Counted from the first letter of the stretch, positions 11,467 through 24,830 are shown. The stretch is DNA of 64,000 bases from Botrytis cinerea B05.10 (GCF_000143535.2 NC_037313.1:1123501-1187500); one strand, 5' to 3'. Numbers and translations: made by a program. Notes: generated from the sequence alone by a model not told the origin.

Positions 11467-14400
11467 TCAAAAATTGCTGAAAGGATCCTCTCTAGAGTCT
11501 CTTCCATGTCTTTCCGACCTCTCTTCTAACTCATGATGGCCATATTCTTCTTCTCCAGCAGTTCTACTTCCGCTGTACCAATCTTCAATTGCTCTCCCAC
11601 CAAAGCCACCTCGACTAACACCAAAAGACTCCTTATTTCTGTTTCTTCTGCTTCCATCTCTGCTGCGTCGACGCTGCAAACTGATCATATCCATTTCATC
11701 TTGTTCATCAGGAAAATCGTCAAATCTCGTAACACCTAGTGGAGAAATAAAAGCTTCCATTCGCATCGTTCCTACTGCATCGAAGAAGTTATTTACAACA
11801 GCTCCTGGACGTGAACTGGCATCAGATGTGCGAACAGATGAGCGGCTACTGGGTCCATTGTATCCTGTCGCCGACGAAGGTTGAGAATAAGAGCTGTGGT
11901 TCTCGGAGGAGCCTGTTGTTCTATCACTCATACCTGCAGTACTATTGGTGGGTACATGACCAGCACTAAAACCTCGGAAAGAGAGAGGAGGTGGTATATG
12001 TGAGCCAGTATTACTGCGCTTCCTGCCATGACTACCCATTCCTCTATCGGAAAAGCGGGGTACGAAGGGTGCCTCTGCAGGGTCAGAGCGGACTGAGTGT
12101 GAATTCGTGTGAAACGATTCATTATCGTGAACGCTCGTGTTTGTATCGGTTTGTTGAGAGGACGAATAGTTTGATGCAGGGCCAGTACGGTTGAAAGCAT
12201 TTTTCCCCTTCGCAACCTTGATCGAGTCTCGAATTTTGTGAGTTTTCTGCATACGACCGGGCTTCTGGAAGTCGGGTAGTGGAGAAGCTTTGATAGACAA
12301 GGTTTGTGCAGGATGGGGCGCAATGACATCGGGTACAGCCTGTGACGAATGTGCGAGGAAGGATAGAGCAGTAAGCCATACATAATGTCGTTCTCGTGAA
12401 ATAGCTGTGAACTTGAGGGCACGTGCTGGCGTGAGGATGAGGATTGAACGATCAAAAACTCCTCCAGATCCTCTTGGTGGTGCATTGTCGTCTTTGACAT
12501 CCAACACGGATTGAATTGTTACTGTTAAAGTTAGTATGATTAGGGAACAGAATATTTCTCGACTTACGTTTTCTTCCAGTTTTGCCCAACAGTGCAGACC
12601 CAGACGTGGGCTGTTTGCTACTCCACATGACAGCACGTTCATAAGGTGCGAGCCAAACCCATCGTTTGTGACGAGCACCGTTAGTAGCGTTATCCCCATC
12701 ATGATCAGACACTCCGAAGGACTTGCGTCTCCTGACGTACTTGAACATCCACTCTCCAACCATTGTTTGAGCAATAGCATCTACTACAGTTGTGGCTTGG
12801 TTGGTACTTTGGATATCAGTAATGACCGATGATCCAGCAGTGTTCGTAGTAAACGTGGTGTTTGTGGTCGATAATTGCTGTCTATGCATTCTATAACCAC
12901 CGCTACCATTATCCCTCGAAAATCGAGGCGTAGTGATATCGTTATGGGGGAGTGGTGGCAAGCCAGGACTCTCGGGATCTATGGTTGGTGACATGGGTGG
13001 TGATCTGCTTTCGGAACGTCGTGGAGGACGTCTACCCCTCGTGATAGCAGCAGCGGATCGAACTTTCCTGACACTACCAGTTCGGCCAATACTGCCAGTT
13101 CGGCTAACACTACCAGCTCGATAAGGCTTTGATCCCCTACCGTGACTAGGACTTCTATTACCATCGCTGGGCGCACTAGCAGCAACTCCAGGTCTCCGAG
13201 AGCTCGCTCTGGTAGGTATCGGAAATGGAGGTGCAACCTCTTCGGACACCCCCGAACTACCAGGTCGGGCACGGTGAGCATTTACACCACTTTGAATAAG
13301 AGCTGAACGATGCATTTGAGCTGATTTAGCCATTGCAGTGATCGGCAAAGGATGGCCAAGAGTTCGAGCGGCTTTGGCGGATGTTCTAGGTGGCAACTCC
13401 AATATTTCTTCATCGAATTGATCATCTGCTTCGTTATCCAGATTGGAAGGAATTTTGATGGTTAAAACATTAGAAATTTGCGTTTTTTGTGGAACTGATC
13501 TTGAAACTTGTGATATCTTCTTCATATCTTTCTTTGTTGCGTTTGGAGCAGAAAGTGCGGTTCTGAAGTCATTATCGCTAACATCACCATCATCAAACTC
13601 ATCTACCTCATCAGAACTTACACCATCAAAGCCTGCGAAGAGACTACTGATGCGATGAGGTCTTCTAATTTGTCCTCTGTCTTTCGCTAGAGGCCCGTCG
13701 TCATTATTACCTGGATAAGCATCTCTTGTCTCCATTATAGGCGGCGATGATGGGAGCGTTGTTATGCTGCGTTGACTACTTTGGCGACGCGGATTCTTAG
13801 GGGGGAGCGTATCTGGAAATGGCGAGAATTGAAGACCATCGGGTTTTAGATCGGGTGATGGAGGGTTGGACGATATCATAGATGGGTGAAGATGAGCTGG
13901 AAGAGTATTCAAGCGTTGAGCAACCCTGATCTCTTCCGTTTGTACAGCCATCGACCTTGTTGCAATGGGTGCTGAAATCGAAACCTGACAGCCTGCATCT
14001 TTCGAGAATTGTGGCAACAACGACTCGCGAGGGGTTGCTGGAGCTGAGGAAGGCGGATGCAATTGAATTGATGGAATGGGTATTGGCGGTGGGATACGTT
14101 TTGGGGATGTTGGTGAAGTGTCGCGGGTTTCGGTTTCAGCTTCTGTTTGTGTGGAAGTTGATGTCATTTTATTCTCCTCTTTAATAGGCATGGATTGAGA
14201 AGGTGGTGGTGGTGGTGGAGCTCGGGTTGGAGAAACTGGTGTTCGTGGGGGGCTGGGAGGGTCATCCACGGTTTGTGATGCCGCAGATATCATAGGAGAA
14301 CTCTTAGGAGGCTCAATGACCAAAGGAGGATTTGTATACACACGCTTTCTTCGCTGGTTCGCTCCAACCTCCCAGTCTTTACTAGATACCTCAACTGAAG

Positions 14401-15741
14401 GCTGTTCCTCGAATTTGTGGGAAATTTCCGGCTCAACTAGTGCTGTTGGCTCAATAACAGTGACTATTTCAATTACTGACGTAAGTTTTGGGGATGGTGG
14501 AGGGGAGTACTGGATGCCAGTGTCGACATATTGAAACGTAGGCTTAGGTGCAACCTCGTCATCCTCTGAGATACCTCCTTCCAACCTCTCGAGAACGGTT
14601 TGGTTGAGTAATGATTTACCTCGGGTAATGCTTCCAGGCCGCTTCAAACTGTCGCCACTCTGGTTCCTACGGTGAGTGCGGAATAAAATGCTTTCACGAC
14701 TTTGAGTTCGGTGATGCTTCTCTGGGGATGACATGAGACTATCACGTCCACCGTCATAATCGGTCTCACTTTCGTCGAGATCTAATTCATCGGCAAGGCT
14801 CAGGCCATTCCCTTTAGTGACCCCATACCCATTGGGCCCATTGAGCATCGAAAATCGTATACTACTAGTTAAACTCATTGTCCGAACGCTACCACCATCA
14901 CTCTCGTTTCCAGCGTCTTTATCTTCTGGGTTGTGTCCTTGTGGTTGGTTCCTTGAACGGCTGGCTTCGTAGGCGGCGACCTCATCCAAGACTGTCTTGA
15001 GTCTGTTTTCCGAGACATGAATCTTTACTTCCAGCTTTCTCCTCTCTTCATCCCAATTGTCTTTGTCGTTTGCCCAAAGATTTTGGACGCGGTCCACTTC
15101 CTCATCTCGACCTTTGAGTTTCTTCTGAACAGTCTCTAATCGACGGCGCATCTCTGTAGTAGTTTCGACTGCTTCATCTCGCTCCTTTGCCAATTCAGAT
15201 AAGGCAGACGAGGTCCCACCTTCTAATAAAGCCAATTGACGTTTTAAAGCACGACTTTCCTTTGAGGTGTCGGCGAGACGATCTTGTAAAGATTCATGCT
15301 CTCCACGAGTATCATGAAGTGCTTCTTCCAAGCTCTCGATGGTTCTGATTTTCTCTTCCTGGTCCCTACGTAAGGTTAAAATTTCAGCAACCAAATTAGC
15401 GTGCAAAGTTGGTGTAAATCGCCTTGGGTCGAGAATAGAAATCCTGTTTATCCTATCAGTATTCATCTTAGTTTCGAAGATCATTTTGCTTCTTACGTTT
15501 CGTCATTGGTTACATCAAGAGAACAACTCATACGCTTCTCTCCTTGAGGTAGCGGTGGTGGCGAAGAAGATGGTCCTGGAGATACCGATTTTTGTCTCGA
15601 AGAACGTCTTGAGCGATTTGAGCGATTTGAACGAATAGATGGCGCTGGTGTTCTGTATGGCGTATCTGTTGGAGGAGGGAGGTGATGTTGAGCTGCTACC
15701 GCAAACTCATCCTCGGTTTCCCATCCATTGTCCCTCATCAT
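11467..15741 (-). CDS. apsA: ApsA/Num1-type cortical anchor with coiled coil and PH domain (3 exons)
   Basis: Exons are 15741-15497, 15443-12568 and 12521-11467 (introns 53 and 46 nt, the second with an ACTAAC branch point); the product has 1,391 residues. It matches the anucleate primary sterigmata A / Num1 / Mcp5 family, which ties dynein and mitochondria to the cell cortex and so moves nuclei. An N-terminal basic Ser/Pro tail is followed by DPRRFTPTLHANLVAEILTL, which opens a long coiled coil of about 160 residues (roughly 85-245) with heptads of Leu, Glu and Arg. A long disordered Pro/Ser-rich middle follows. A PH domain runs from about residue 970 to 1110 (VGEWMFKYVRR, then KRWVWLAPYERAVMWSS and RSILILTPARALKFTAISRE). 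Intron 2 splits the PH domain. The tail is conserved-looking and charged, ending EDPFSNF. Yeast Num1 carries many internal repeats that I do not see here. The start MMRDNGWETEDEF is the first ATG in frame. Confidence 0.92.
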
Positions 15742-16535
15742 GATTGATGATGCGTTTGTCTATTCTTGGGAAGGAGAAAAGAACAAGATTTCGATCAAAC
15801 CTGGACATCCATGAACCACCTCTGGATCTAGTGAATTACTGCATTAAGAAAACTGATGCTTTTTAGATGGCGTGTTTTCCAATATTCACTTGTCTTGATC
15901 AAAGCTCGGGTAATCCTTGGGTATATTCACAAGATGCTATAAGCTTTGTATGGAGTATGGGGAAACTCGAGATCCTTGTGGGGACAATTGTGATAGTTTC
16001 GAGACGCGTAGTTTTCAAATTGTAAGGGGGTCGCTTTGATAAAATATAATCAATTAGATGTAGTGTTTGACCAGGTCCAGGATACCTTGTCTCGAGGCTA
16101 TATGAAGCTTTAAATGGGACGATTCTTGAGAACTGCTCTAGATGTGCCCGAACTCAGCTTGCTTAAGTGAATACCTGTGAAGTGGAAAAAAAAAGCAAAA
16201 AAAAGTATAATTGTTTCCAAATAATGATACTAAATTGAAAAGGACCCATTAGTATAGATTGGAAGACAAAGTTGACCCAACGAACAAATCTTCTAACTCC
16301 CATATACCAAACGGACAAACCCTCGGCGCATACCTTTTTAAGACATCGATCAACATACGTATGTATATCTGTTGCAATATGTTGATCAGGCAGTTATTTC
16401 ATAACAGTTGGTTCCGTCCCGTAGGTTCCTTGCTTCACTGCGTATGACAGAATTTTTATGACTAGTAGTTCATGTCGAATGTATTTCAGCCTCAAATGTT
16501 TGAGGTACGCCAGGTTCTTGGGCTTGAGACAAAAA

Positions 16536-16553
16536 AGAGAGAGAGAGAGAGAG
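16536..16553. repeat. (GA)n microsatellite
   Basis: A run of GA dinucleotides in non-coding sequence. Confidence 0.85.
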
Positions 16554-18543
16554 TAATGAGGGGCGACGTTGAATTTCTGAATGACTCTGGAGTGTTGCTA
16601 GAGAAAGACATCAATTAGCATTGCTTCATGGCAATCGCATGCTTTCCAAGCTACCACCACATCCTTTCAGATATCTTGTTTCGAGAGCTCGGATTGGTAG
16701 TCTGGTCGCGGGGTGGTACAAAGGTACAAGAAGTACTCACCGTATATCTGGTTGCGCGACGTCAAAAGTAAATATGTAACGATGATGGGAAGTCTTCTGC
16801 TTCTACCTTTTCGGTTGTGTTCTTTTCCTCCAGTCCAATTGGAGTCGTCCCACTCTGAAACCAGACAGACACACGAGAGACGGAGCAATAGAGACCTAAC
16901 GATACTGGCGCATCGGTTTGAATCGAATCTCAAATATTGTATATACAAGCAAGAAGGAAAGTAAAGGAAGTGAAGATCCACGAGATTCAAGAACACACGG
17001 ACTATACCCTACGCTTTAGTTATGGATATGGGTATGCCATGTGGATATTCATTCCATGGGTAGTAGCAACCGTCAAGGCACATACTTCGTAGAAGTTTCG
17101 GAGCTCCATAGGCAAGAAAGTCAACCTAGGGCCAATCTGAAGGGACCCTTCGACTTGACTGAGGTTAATGGTCTTGACTCTTGCGTCCCCTGAGTGATTG
17201 ACTAGCTAGGGTTGGTTCTTGAAAGGTTTGATGGGATCAAAATATTATCCAAGGATGTCGATATTTCGATATAAAACTGCAAGTCGAGATAGGGAGATGG
17301 GACAGACTATGGATCAATACGGATTAGCAGGATATGCATGGGATAGTGGCGGGGATTTCATATTGAGGAAATTGAAGTGGATATTTTGGTGAGGCGTCCG
17401 GTCAGGGGCTTGAACATCATTTTCACGGAATTTGAATCGCTGCAACCAATTGGAAATTGTAGATGATGTGCTTTTGCTTTCTTTCTTTTGGTGCCCTTTC
17501 TTTCCCTTTCTTTCCTTTTTCCGGGTAGAGCTGCAGAAAAGAGCATTCAACCCGAGGCGCCATAGAAGCCGTGTTTTCCTTGGCTTCAAATGACATAGAT
17601 TTTCGAGTGCAATCCTGCCCCGAGAAGATGCACAATCTGTCTGTGTGGCAGAGAATACGGAGCGTGTTTGTCGACCACATCGAGTCTCGCGTCTTCCGTT
17701 CGTTCACGTCTCGCAATGTCAAAAGCATCTAGAACCCGGTACCCAGCTAGACAGTGGGCTTGAACGAGTATAAGATTTACGTGATATCACCTATTTAAAG
17801 GCATGCCACACTCGTCTGGGTATGATTTGCCCCTGGGTATTAGGTACAGACAGCAATCAATACACGGAGAATCAGTGCTGTGTGCGATGTACTCGCTGCG
17901 TCGCACTCGCTGCGTCGCTTTGATGCTTTGATCACCATCTCGTCTGTCCTTGGGCCGACAGCTAATTAACGACTCTATTAACATTTCCACTTAAACAATG
18001 TATTCTTTATTTTTGTTTTGCTCTTGGTGAGCATCGGGGATCTGTCACTGGGTATGTCATATCATGGAAAGAGATGGGTGTAAACTCTAAGGAGATTGCG
18101 ATACGAATTGGCTGTAGTTACAATACACCTCACCTAGGAGTTCTTGAGATTCATACGGAGTGCTCCAGACGAATGCAGAGGAAGAACCTTGGAAGATGTT
18201 CGGCTTCAACATTCAAGAATTATACGAATGGGAAGTAAATTGAGAAAGGTCCCAAACTACTCTTCAAGCTGCAAACCGTTCAACGTCGTCATCGATTGGT
18301 TGAGGATCAATAAGAATAATCTCATACCTGGCAAATTTGCATCTACCGTCTTACCAACATAAGCCAATTATCATGTACACAACCCTCAGAGTCACAACCT
18401 TTACAGGCTTTCGGAGGCCATCCGTCGACAAGGTTCGATGTATCGTTCGGGTGCAAAGCTAATTGTGAGCTCAATATCCATTCCCTTGGTTCAATTGGCA
18501 ATTTCAATAACATTCAACCGTTGGACTTTGAGCCGACTCTTTA

Positions 18544-18590
18544 CCACTCTGCCACTCTGGCCACTCTGCCACTCTGCCACTCTGCCACTC
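18544..18590. repeat. CCACTCTG tandem array
   Basis: About six copies of the eight-base unit CCACTCTG lie head to tail, one with an extra G. No open frame is supported across them. Confidence 0.85.
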
Positions 18591-19311
18591 TACCCATGCC
18601 GGTGCTCACACAATGTCTTTCTCTTCAACTCGTCCATCGAATGCGTTGAGTGTATTTCATCTGTACAATGTAGCATTGACACCTACGGGCTAGAAAATAA
18701 CCTTACCAGCACATCAAAGGTTCTTCAACCCAATCGAGCCAATGAGCCAATATCACATACCAAAGACATATTGGGAGTGGAAACCCGGTTAATATGTTGA
18801 TCACAATTATAACTTACGAAGCCCAGCATCATAGAAGCAATTGGTCTTCACATAAAATTGTCTCTCCAGGCTAATACGAATAGGTCTTGGTTTGGCACGG
18901 AGTTATATCTTTCATTTCTAGTGGCCCGTCCCGAATAGTTTAGAATTGCTCTAAATGCAGTTTATTCGCTACCAAAGCAGCCAAAGTTTCGCATTTTCCG
19001 GATAAGACTCGGAAACTTCCACTCTCCATGTCCCCGTGCTTGCCAGAAAGTACACAATTCCGCTGCTAAGAAGACCAGCTTAGTCCTCATGCAGTTTATC
19101 GTCTCGTGGTATGTGCGTCTAGCTTCGGAGCTGCATACTTTTTGGCAGCACGAGTATGAATGATATAATGAGCCATATCGGGGCCGAGACTTGAGCATTC
19201 GAAATTCTAGCTCTCCTGTCTTCTCGACAACGAATGAAGGTTACGAAGTTTGGCGTGCATGCCGGCTCCGGAATTCGCATTCCTAAGGTCAGACAACAAA
19301 CTCGTGGGGCG

Positions 19312-19376
19312 TCGGGATTCCCGAAGGTGGCCGGCTATGTCCCTCTTGGTCCCCCTCTCGTCATCTTATAAGACCC
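19312..19376 (+). promoter_or_regulatory. Orphan promoter-like patch: TCGGGATTCCCGA palindrome plus TATA-like box
   Basis: A perfect 13-base inverted repeat (TCGGGA-T-TCCCGA, 19312-19324) lies about 45 bases before CTTATAAGACC near 19366. An ATG at 19451 opens only a nine-codon frame. The layout resembles a fungal core promoter with a CGG/CCG-type operator, but I see no gene downstream. It may be a remnant of a lost gene or drive a non-coding RNA. Confidence 0.3.
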
Positions 19377-22300
19377 GGGCATTTGGATCGCATCAATATA
19401 TCTAACCAAGTTTTTCGCAAGCTACTCCGTATATTTCAGAGACACAGACAATGAATGGGTGGAGTCATGAATCTCGATAGATGACCGCCAGCCTCAATAA
19501 TTTTGATTCGAGAAGCCACAAGAGCTCGAGACTTGTCTACATCCCTCTTAGTCCCCTAGGTTATTAATACTCCGTACATGTCTTTCCTTCCAACATCCAC
19601 CTAGTAACGGCGTTACCAAACTTTGTCAAGTGAGGTTGAACTGTTCCATCTAGACAAATTAGAATCTATCGTATCCTTAGGAAATAATTTAAGGAAATAA
19701 TTTATTGAGCCCTAGGCACATGCTCGGGATATCCATCTTGCAAGTACCTACGTCTTCCAAGTCACACTTCCATCGCTGCATACAGCACAGAGCACGACAG
19801 GCACAAGAAACTCTTTTCCCCGGCCGTGCAGCTGTAGGTACTGCACAGTGATGGTGTGATATGTTGGGCATCGCATCCTGTACGTGAGTATGCTTAAAAC
19901 ATGCGTTTCCCCGGGGTGCATCAAGAGTGGAGTGCAGCGTGAGTGTTATATCGATTGATAGTATAGGACGAAAGTGTATTCCAGCTAGCATGGCAATCTC
20001 GAGGTGAGCACTGCAACCACGATTTGTGTGGCATCAGCACAAATCAGAAGCTTGAGATTAGGAAAACATAAACATGAAACACACCTTGGTTCTCCTTGAA
20101 TAGCTCGTTGATGGTTCAAGCACCAACAAATTTGGAATTTTGTTCATCTCTTTTACCACACAACTAACATTTAGCACGAGAGTCTAGGACAAGGTTTCAT
20201 AAAATCCCTAGATTGACATGATGAACTCTAATTTTTCTAACAATACCACACCCATCCATGTGCCAACTGCCAAGGCACGTGCAAGGTTCTTGCTTACTTG
20301 CTATCAATGATCGTTATCAAAACTTCTCAAGATGAACATCACACGTACCCGATCTTCTACATGCATTGTTGTGCACCGACAATGCAATCTTATGCCAAAA
20401 CTCGTCCTCCTTTCATTCGCGGCCAGTACGAACCAATGGAGATATGCACACGGATGACGGATGGCGGATGGCGGATCTCAATTGCTTTTGTTGCGCTTTC
20501 TTTCCATCTAGGTTCACGAAGTCCCTCACTTGATGTACAGAGATCTTGATTTTTGTCTTCTTGCTCCAATAATTGATCGACACGAGGAAAGGATCCGAGG
20601 AGGAATTACTGAGTGGTTGGTTAAGCTTCCCTCTTCTTCTTCCCGGAGTTCCTGACTTCGGGAGAAAATGCCCAGGCATGAAAGAATGGATGAAACATCA
20701 GGAAGATTGTCTTTCATCCATCAGATCACCTCGTTCATTCTCCTCGACTCTGCATCCAGACTTCGTGCGCCTGAATATCGCCAAAACTGCCGGGTGTTTT
20801 GAATAGCGTTACAAGGGCACGCATTCATGTATTGGTCCATGTCTTCATCTTGTACCACTTTCCTCAATGTCCATTACCTCCGTGGAGTGATCTTCAAGGA
20901 CTTTCTTCAATCAGTTGTTCCAATTATCAAAAGCAAAACAGGCCATACAATACAACCTCGGAAGCTCTTGCCTTCTCTATTCAAAAGCAACCTACCATAG
21001 CAGGGAGCCATTTCTTCATTCCTTGCCTTCTTTAGATGTGTACACCACCCAGTGGCTCCTCCGAAATTGAGGATAACCGTTTGAGTAACTGTGTCCGTGC
21101 AGCACGATAACTCCCAACTCCCGTTCGTTCGCCTCATGCATCATCCAAATGCATATTTCTCCACCTCGGCATTAAGGGAAAGCGGTTGCCATGCAATACA
21201 TCCACCAATACTTTTTCTTGTATGCACATTATTATTTTGGACCTGCTGCATTTTCCTGTACCTGTATGTTTTTGTGCTGAAGAGGGCTGTGGTAGTATCT
21301 ACAGTTGAAAGATATTAAGAGGAAAGTTCCTCCAAAGAGATTGTGTTGCAATTTTTACCCTTCATATCGCATCTTCCGGTCAACCGCCTCCGATAAACGA
21401 TTAGGACTTATATTAAAGTACCCTAGTCCTTCGAGCCTCAATTCGAGGAGTTAACGTCACATTCAGCACCACTGTTTCGCTCGGAGATTTCTTGCGGGTT
21501 AGAGGGTAAGTCCGTGGATGAATTTGTTGAGAGGTACTTGTCCAATACAATGTCGATACCAGACTATACATTTTACGGAGAATTCAATAAGCCACGTACC
21601 AGTATGAGCACCGGAGAAATCATAGGTAGAGGTTATAGAAGCACAAAGATTAAATCCTAGGATGTTAAATTGACAAGGTACGGAGTACAATGAAGGATAC
21701 CCGGTGGTACAGACGAGTTGGTTGAAGTGAATGAGCTGGACATTAAGATGCATGTATTGAAACGTATCTTGTCACTGTTACGCATGCACACAAGCAGGTG
21801 CCAGCAGTTCATCGAATTCCACCAAACATCATTGAGTTTTTCAGAAGTCATTTGGATTTTGGAGCACGATGATTGAGACCTGATACCCTTGGATCTTTGG
21901 ACCTGTGAACCTCGTTTACAGATTCCTACTTCACCAAGGCAAACGGATCAGAGTACCTTGCAAATAGCAATGGCTAATAACTTCCTCTCACTGATCCCAG
22001 TCCAGGTATTCAACCAAAGTTTTATTTCCCAAAGGCCCTCCAATCATTTCCTCCGAGGCCATTTGGCTCTATTCTCTCCTCTACGTTGATGGTACTGAAA
22101 TCCCTTCATTTCTCTCAATTGCCACTTCTAGATTCCATGCAGTCTCCACCTCAAGAAAGATTCCTCACTTTGAATCTACCAGTTTCGTGTCAACCTCCCA
22201 GCCCATAAACCCAAATCAACCATGAGAATATTTTCTTCTATCTTTCTGCCTTTCTCTTTAATTGAGATGCTCAAGTGAGTTTTAAAATTACGCATACACC

Positions 22301-23410
22301 AACCTCATTCCTAGTTTTTTCATAGAAATTGGACTTGCATATTTTCAGTTCTTGACCACTTCACGAGCCCATGAGGCATTTACAATGTATTTTGTTGAGA
22401 TTTGTTAGATACGCCCACCGGTGGCCTATACCCTCTAATACCCGCTGTTGCAATCTTCTTCTTTCATGACAACATTCATAACAGATGGATCTCATGTCTG
22501 TCGCATCACCCTACCTGTTATCTTGCAGTACTTCTTGAAGTAGATGTAGAGGATTGATTATAGTACTTTCTTGTCTCACCAGAGTCGCCAAAGTCCTGGA
22601 TAGGCACAGAAGTAGATATTTCGGGTAGATGTGAAGTGAAGGAGAATTTAGGATGGGATTTGGAATTGTATATACAGGAAGTAGAAAACTTTACGATACT
22701 TCAATCTTTAAAAGCTTAGATCGAGTAAAATGGCATATTTCTTGTTTATTTAAATCTATTTACTTTTAGCTGCATTGATGCATCCTTGGTTTCTTCAATT
22801 TTCGGCCTTTGAAACTCAATGTTTTTCTACTTTTGAAATACTAGCTAGCTATTGTGCTCGTTTTAAGTCTCAGAAATGTCAATGTTTACCATTTATCATT
22901 TGGATTGGAATATATGAGAAAGAGGAATATCTGTGTGATTACTAGTAATTGGGACTAGACAAGAGGTTCTACAATCTGAGTAGATGAATCATGATGTAGA
23001 ATCCCGAGATGTGGATTCATTTCTTCTCTCGGAGAGAGGTCTGCTTGCTAATCACTTTGTTGTGGATAGGAATAAGTATTTAGATGAATAACGAGTATGC
23101 TTTTAAAGTCCAAAGTCGAGAGGAAGTTCAATTTAGGGTTTTCGAGTTTTGTTTACGTATTACACTTGCGTTGTGGTGCTCATTTATCTCTATATCATTT
23201 CAACTATGGGAAGAATACTTTGAGGTAACTATTTAGAGAGATTCAAATTTGTTACTGTTTCGATCAGTGTGTTGTTTGATGGGGATAGAGATCCTAATTA
23301 GTGAGTAGTCAGTGAGAGCCGATTTTTTAGGTTGACATTGATGTTGTGATTACTGGTTATAGGTTTCCTCACTGATGCCACCATGTTTTATATACCTCAC
23401 ACTTTATCGT

Positions 23411-24610
23411 TCAATTCATATTCTTAACATCGTCTCCTAAAATCATCAATCCGCACGCCCCCAACTTCATATTTCCCCCTCCACCCCCTTCCTCCTCCAC
23501 CGAAATCTTTTCCAGACTCTCATACCACTGCACCACACTCCCAATCGAAAAATATCCACTCCTCCAAAAAGTCGCCAAGCTCCTTTGATACAGTGCGGCA
23601 CTATTTTCCGACGCAGACCCTAGTGCCCCATACAGTGTGAATCCTATTCCGCCCAGCAAATTCCACGCTGCTGTATGCCAACCCAGTGATGAGAGCGCGG
23701 GAACATAGCATTTCCTCTGCGTTTCCAACATGAAGAGGATTCCGCAGATGATGAAGCTCATACCGTCGATGACTTGGGGAAGCCAGCACGCGACGTTTTG
23801 GGCGAGGGTCGAGCTGAGATGGGTGTAGAGTGGAGGGAGAGCTGTGAAGCCGGATATCCAGAAGATGGTTGCGCCGAACATTTGCGAAGAACAGGCGAGG
23901 AAACCGAGGGAGTGCAGGTAGTGTGTTGAGAGGGCGGAGAGGGAAGGATACCATTGCCAGGAATGGGGTGGAGGGAATGTGGGAGAGGAAAGAGAATTAG
24001 CTGTGATTATGAGCATTTTTTGTATCAAGTTGGAAAGAGAGATTAGTAAAAGTTCACATACCTTCCTCCGCATCTCCTCTCCTCTTATCTCCACACTCCT
24101 CCCGATTGAATTCCTCCGATTCAGATGAGGATGAGGATGAGGATGATGACTACGCCTCCCCGTTTCCTCCCCCTCCCAAACTTCCTCTACCGCCCACCCT
24201 AAACAATCCATACGATTCTCATTCACCGCCTCCAAAATCAACTGTTCACTGCCGAATTCAAAAACCGTCGCGCGGAAAAACGCAGTAATGCTACCCGCAC
24301 CTGCGATTTCACCAGAGTATTCCGAGGATGGGAGTCGCGGAGGTAGCCAGACGAAACACGCATGTATGCACCAGAGCGCAGAACCGAATATGGAGATGGT
24401 GGCGACGAGGTAGGAGATATCGTAGCAGGGGAAGTATATGGACATACAGGGACACCGCCGAGGATAGCACGGGAACAGCATCTGCAGATTGAGTAATACG
24501 GATTTGAAGGTGCGAGGGCGGTGGGAAAAAGGATCAAGACGCAAAGACCTGGAGATGAAGTGCGTAGTTATCGAGAGGGAGTGTATGAGTTGATGAAACC
24601 AAATACGCAT
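23411..24610 (-). CDS. Conserved ascomycete integral membrane protein, six predicted helices
   Basis: One frame of 399 residues starts at the ATG at 24610. It resembles a family of uncharacterised ascomycete membrane proteins with a conserved CYPRRCPC near the N-terminus, DISYLVATI, NENRMDCLGWAVEE, ATIFWISGFTALP and QWYESLEK. Six hydrophobic stretches are visible (starting at YLVATISIFG, ITAFFRATVF, LGFLACSSQM, LPQVIDGMSF, AAWNLLGGIG and the last before QWYESL). A His/Pro/Glu-rich cytosolic loop encoded by a GATGAG repeat separates helices 2 and 3. Just after that loop is an intron-like segment: GTATGT at 24061 to CACAG at 24001 is 61 nt and would shift frame, whereas a donor GTGAAC at 24057 removes 57 nt in frame and leaves 380 residues. 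Both sides of it are in one frame, so the gene is coding either way. Function is unknown. Confidence 0.8.
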   Translation of the reverse strand: MRIWFHQLIHSLSITTHFISRSLRLDPFSHRPRTFKSVLLNLQMLFPCYPRRCPCMSIYFPCYDISYLVATISIFGSALWCIHACFVWLPPRLPSSEYSGEIAGAGSITAFFRATVFEFGSEQLILEAVNENRMDCLGWAVEEVWEGEETGRRSHHPHPHPHLNRRNSIGRSVEIRGEEMRRKVCELLLISLSNLIQKMLIITANSLSSPTFPPPHSWQWYPSLSALSTHYLHSLGFLACSSQMFGATIFWISGFTALPPLYTHLSSTLAQNVACWLPQVIDGMSFIICGILFMLETQRKCYVPALSSLGWHTAAWNLLGGIGFTLYGALGSASENSAALYQRSLATFWRSGYFSIGSVVQWYESLEKISVEEEGGGGGNMKLGACGLMILGDDVKNMN

Positions 24611-24830
24611 TTTGTATGATTTGCAGAATGAAGATGATAAGATACGTAATATACCTTTGCGATTATCTCACCATCTCTATTTTCTGGCCACCGATTCCTT
24701 TTCTTCTCCTTTTCCTCGCTTTTCCTTGAGAGCTGGATCGCTCTCAAACTTGACTTTCTTCTCTTCTTCTCCTATTGCACTATTTTCGCTATTCGTTCCG
24801 CCTCTCCTGTTTCCCTTCCCTTCCCTTCGC

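Larger units (their letters stand above)
15742..23410. other. Gene-poor spacer, about 7.7 kb
   Basis: No open frame above about 110 residues and no recognisable domain occur here. Composition is patchy: GC-richer patches near 19200-19450 look promoter-like, while 22300-23400 is AT-rich. It contains a (GA)n run, a CCACTCTG tandem array, and three perfect TACGGAGTA/TACTCCGTA nonamers. The part just below 15742-16150 is likely the promoter of the apsA-like gene. Small frames such as 17314-17728 minus and 20413-20679 minus have no protein-like character. Confidence 0.5.

Noticed and set aside
18530..18600. Possible tRNA on the minus strand near GTCGGCTCAAAGTCC
   Set aside because: No proper B box (GGTTCGANTCC) and no cloverleaf stems could be drawn; the tract is a CCACTCTG tandem array.
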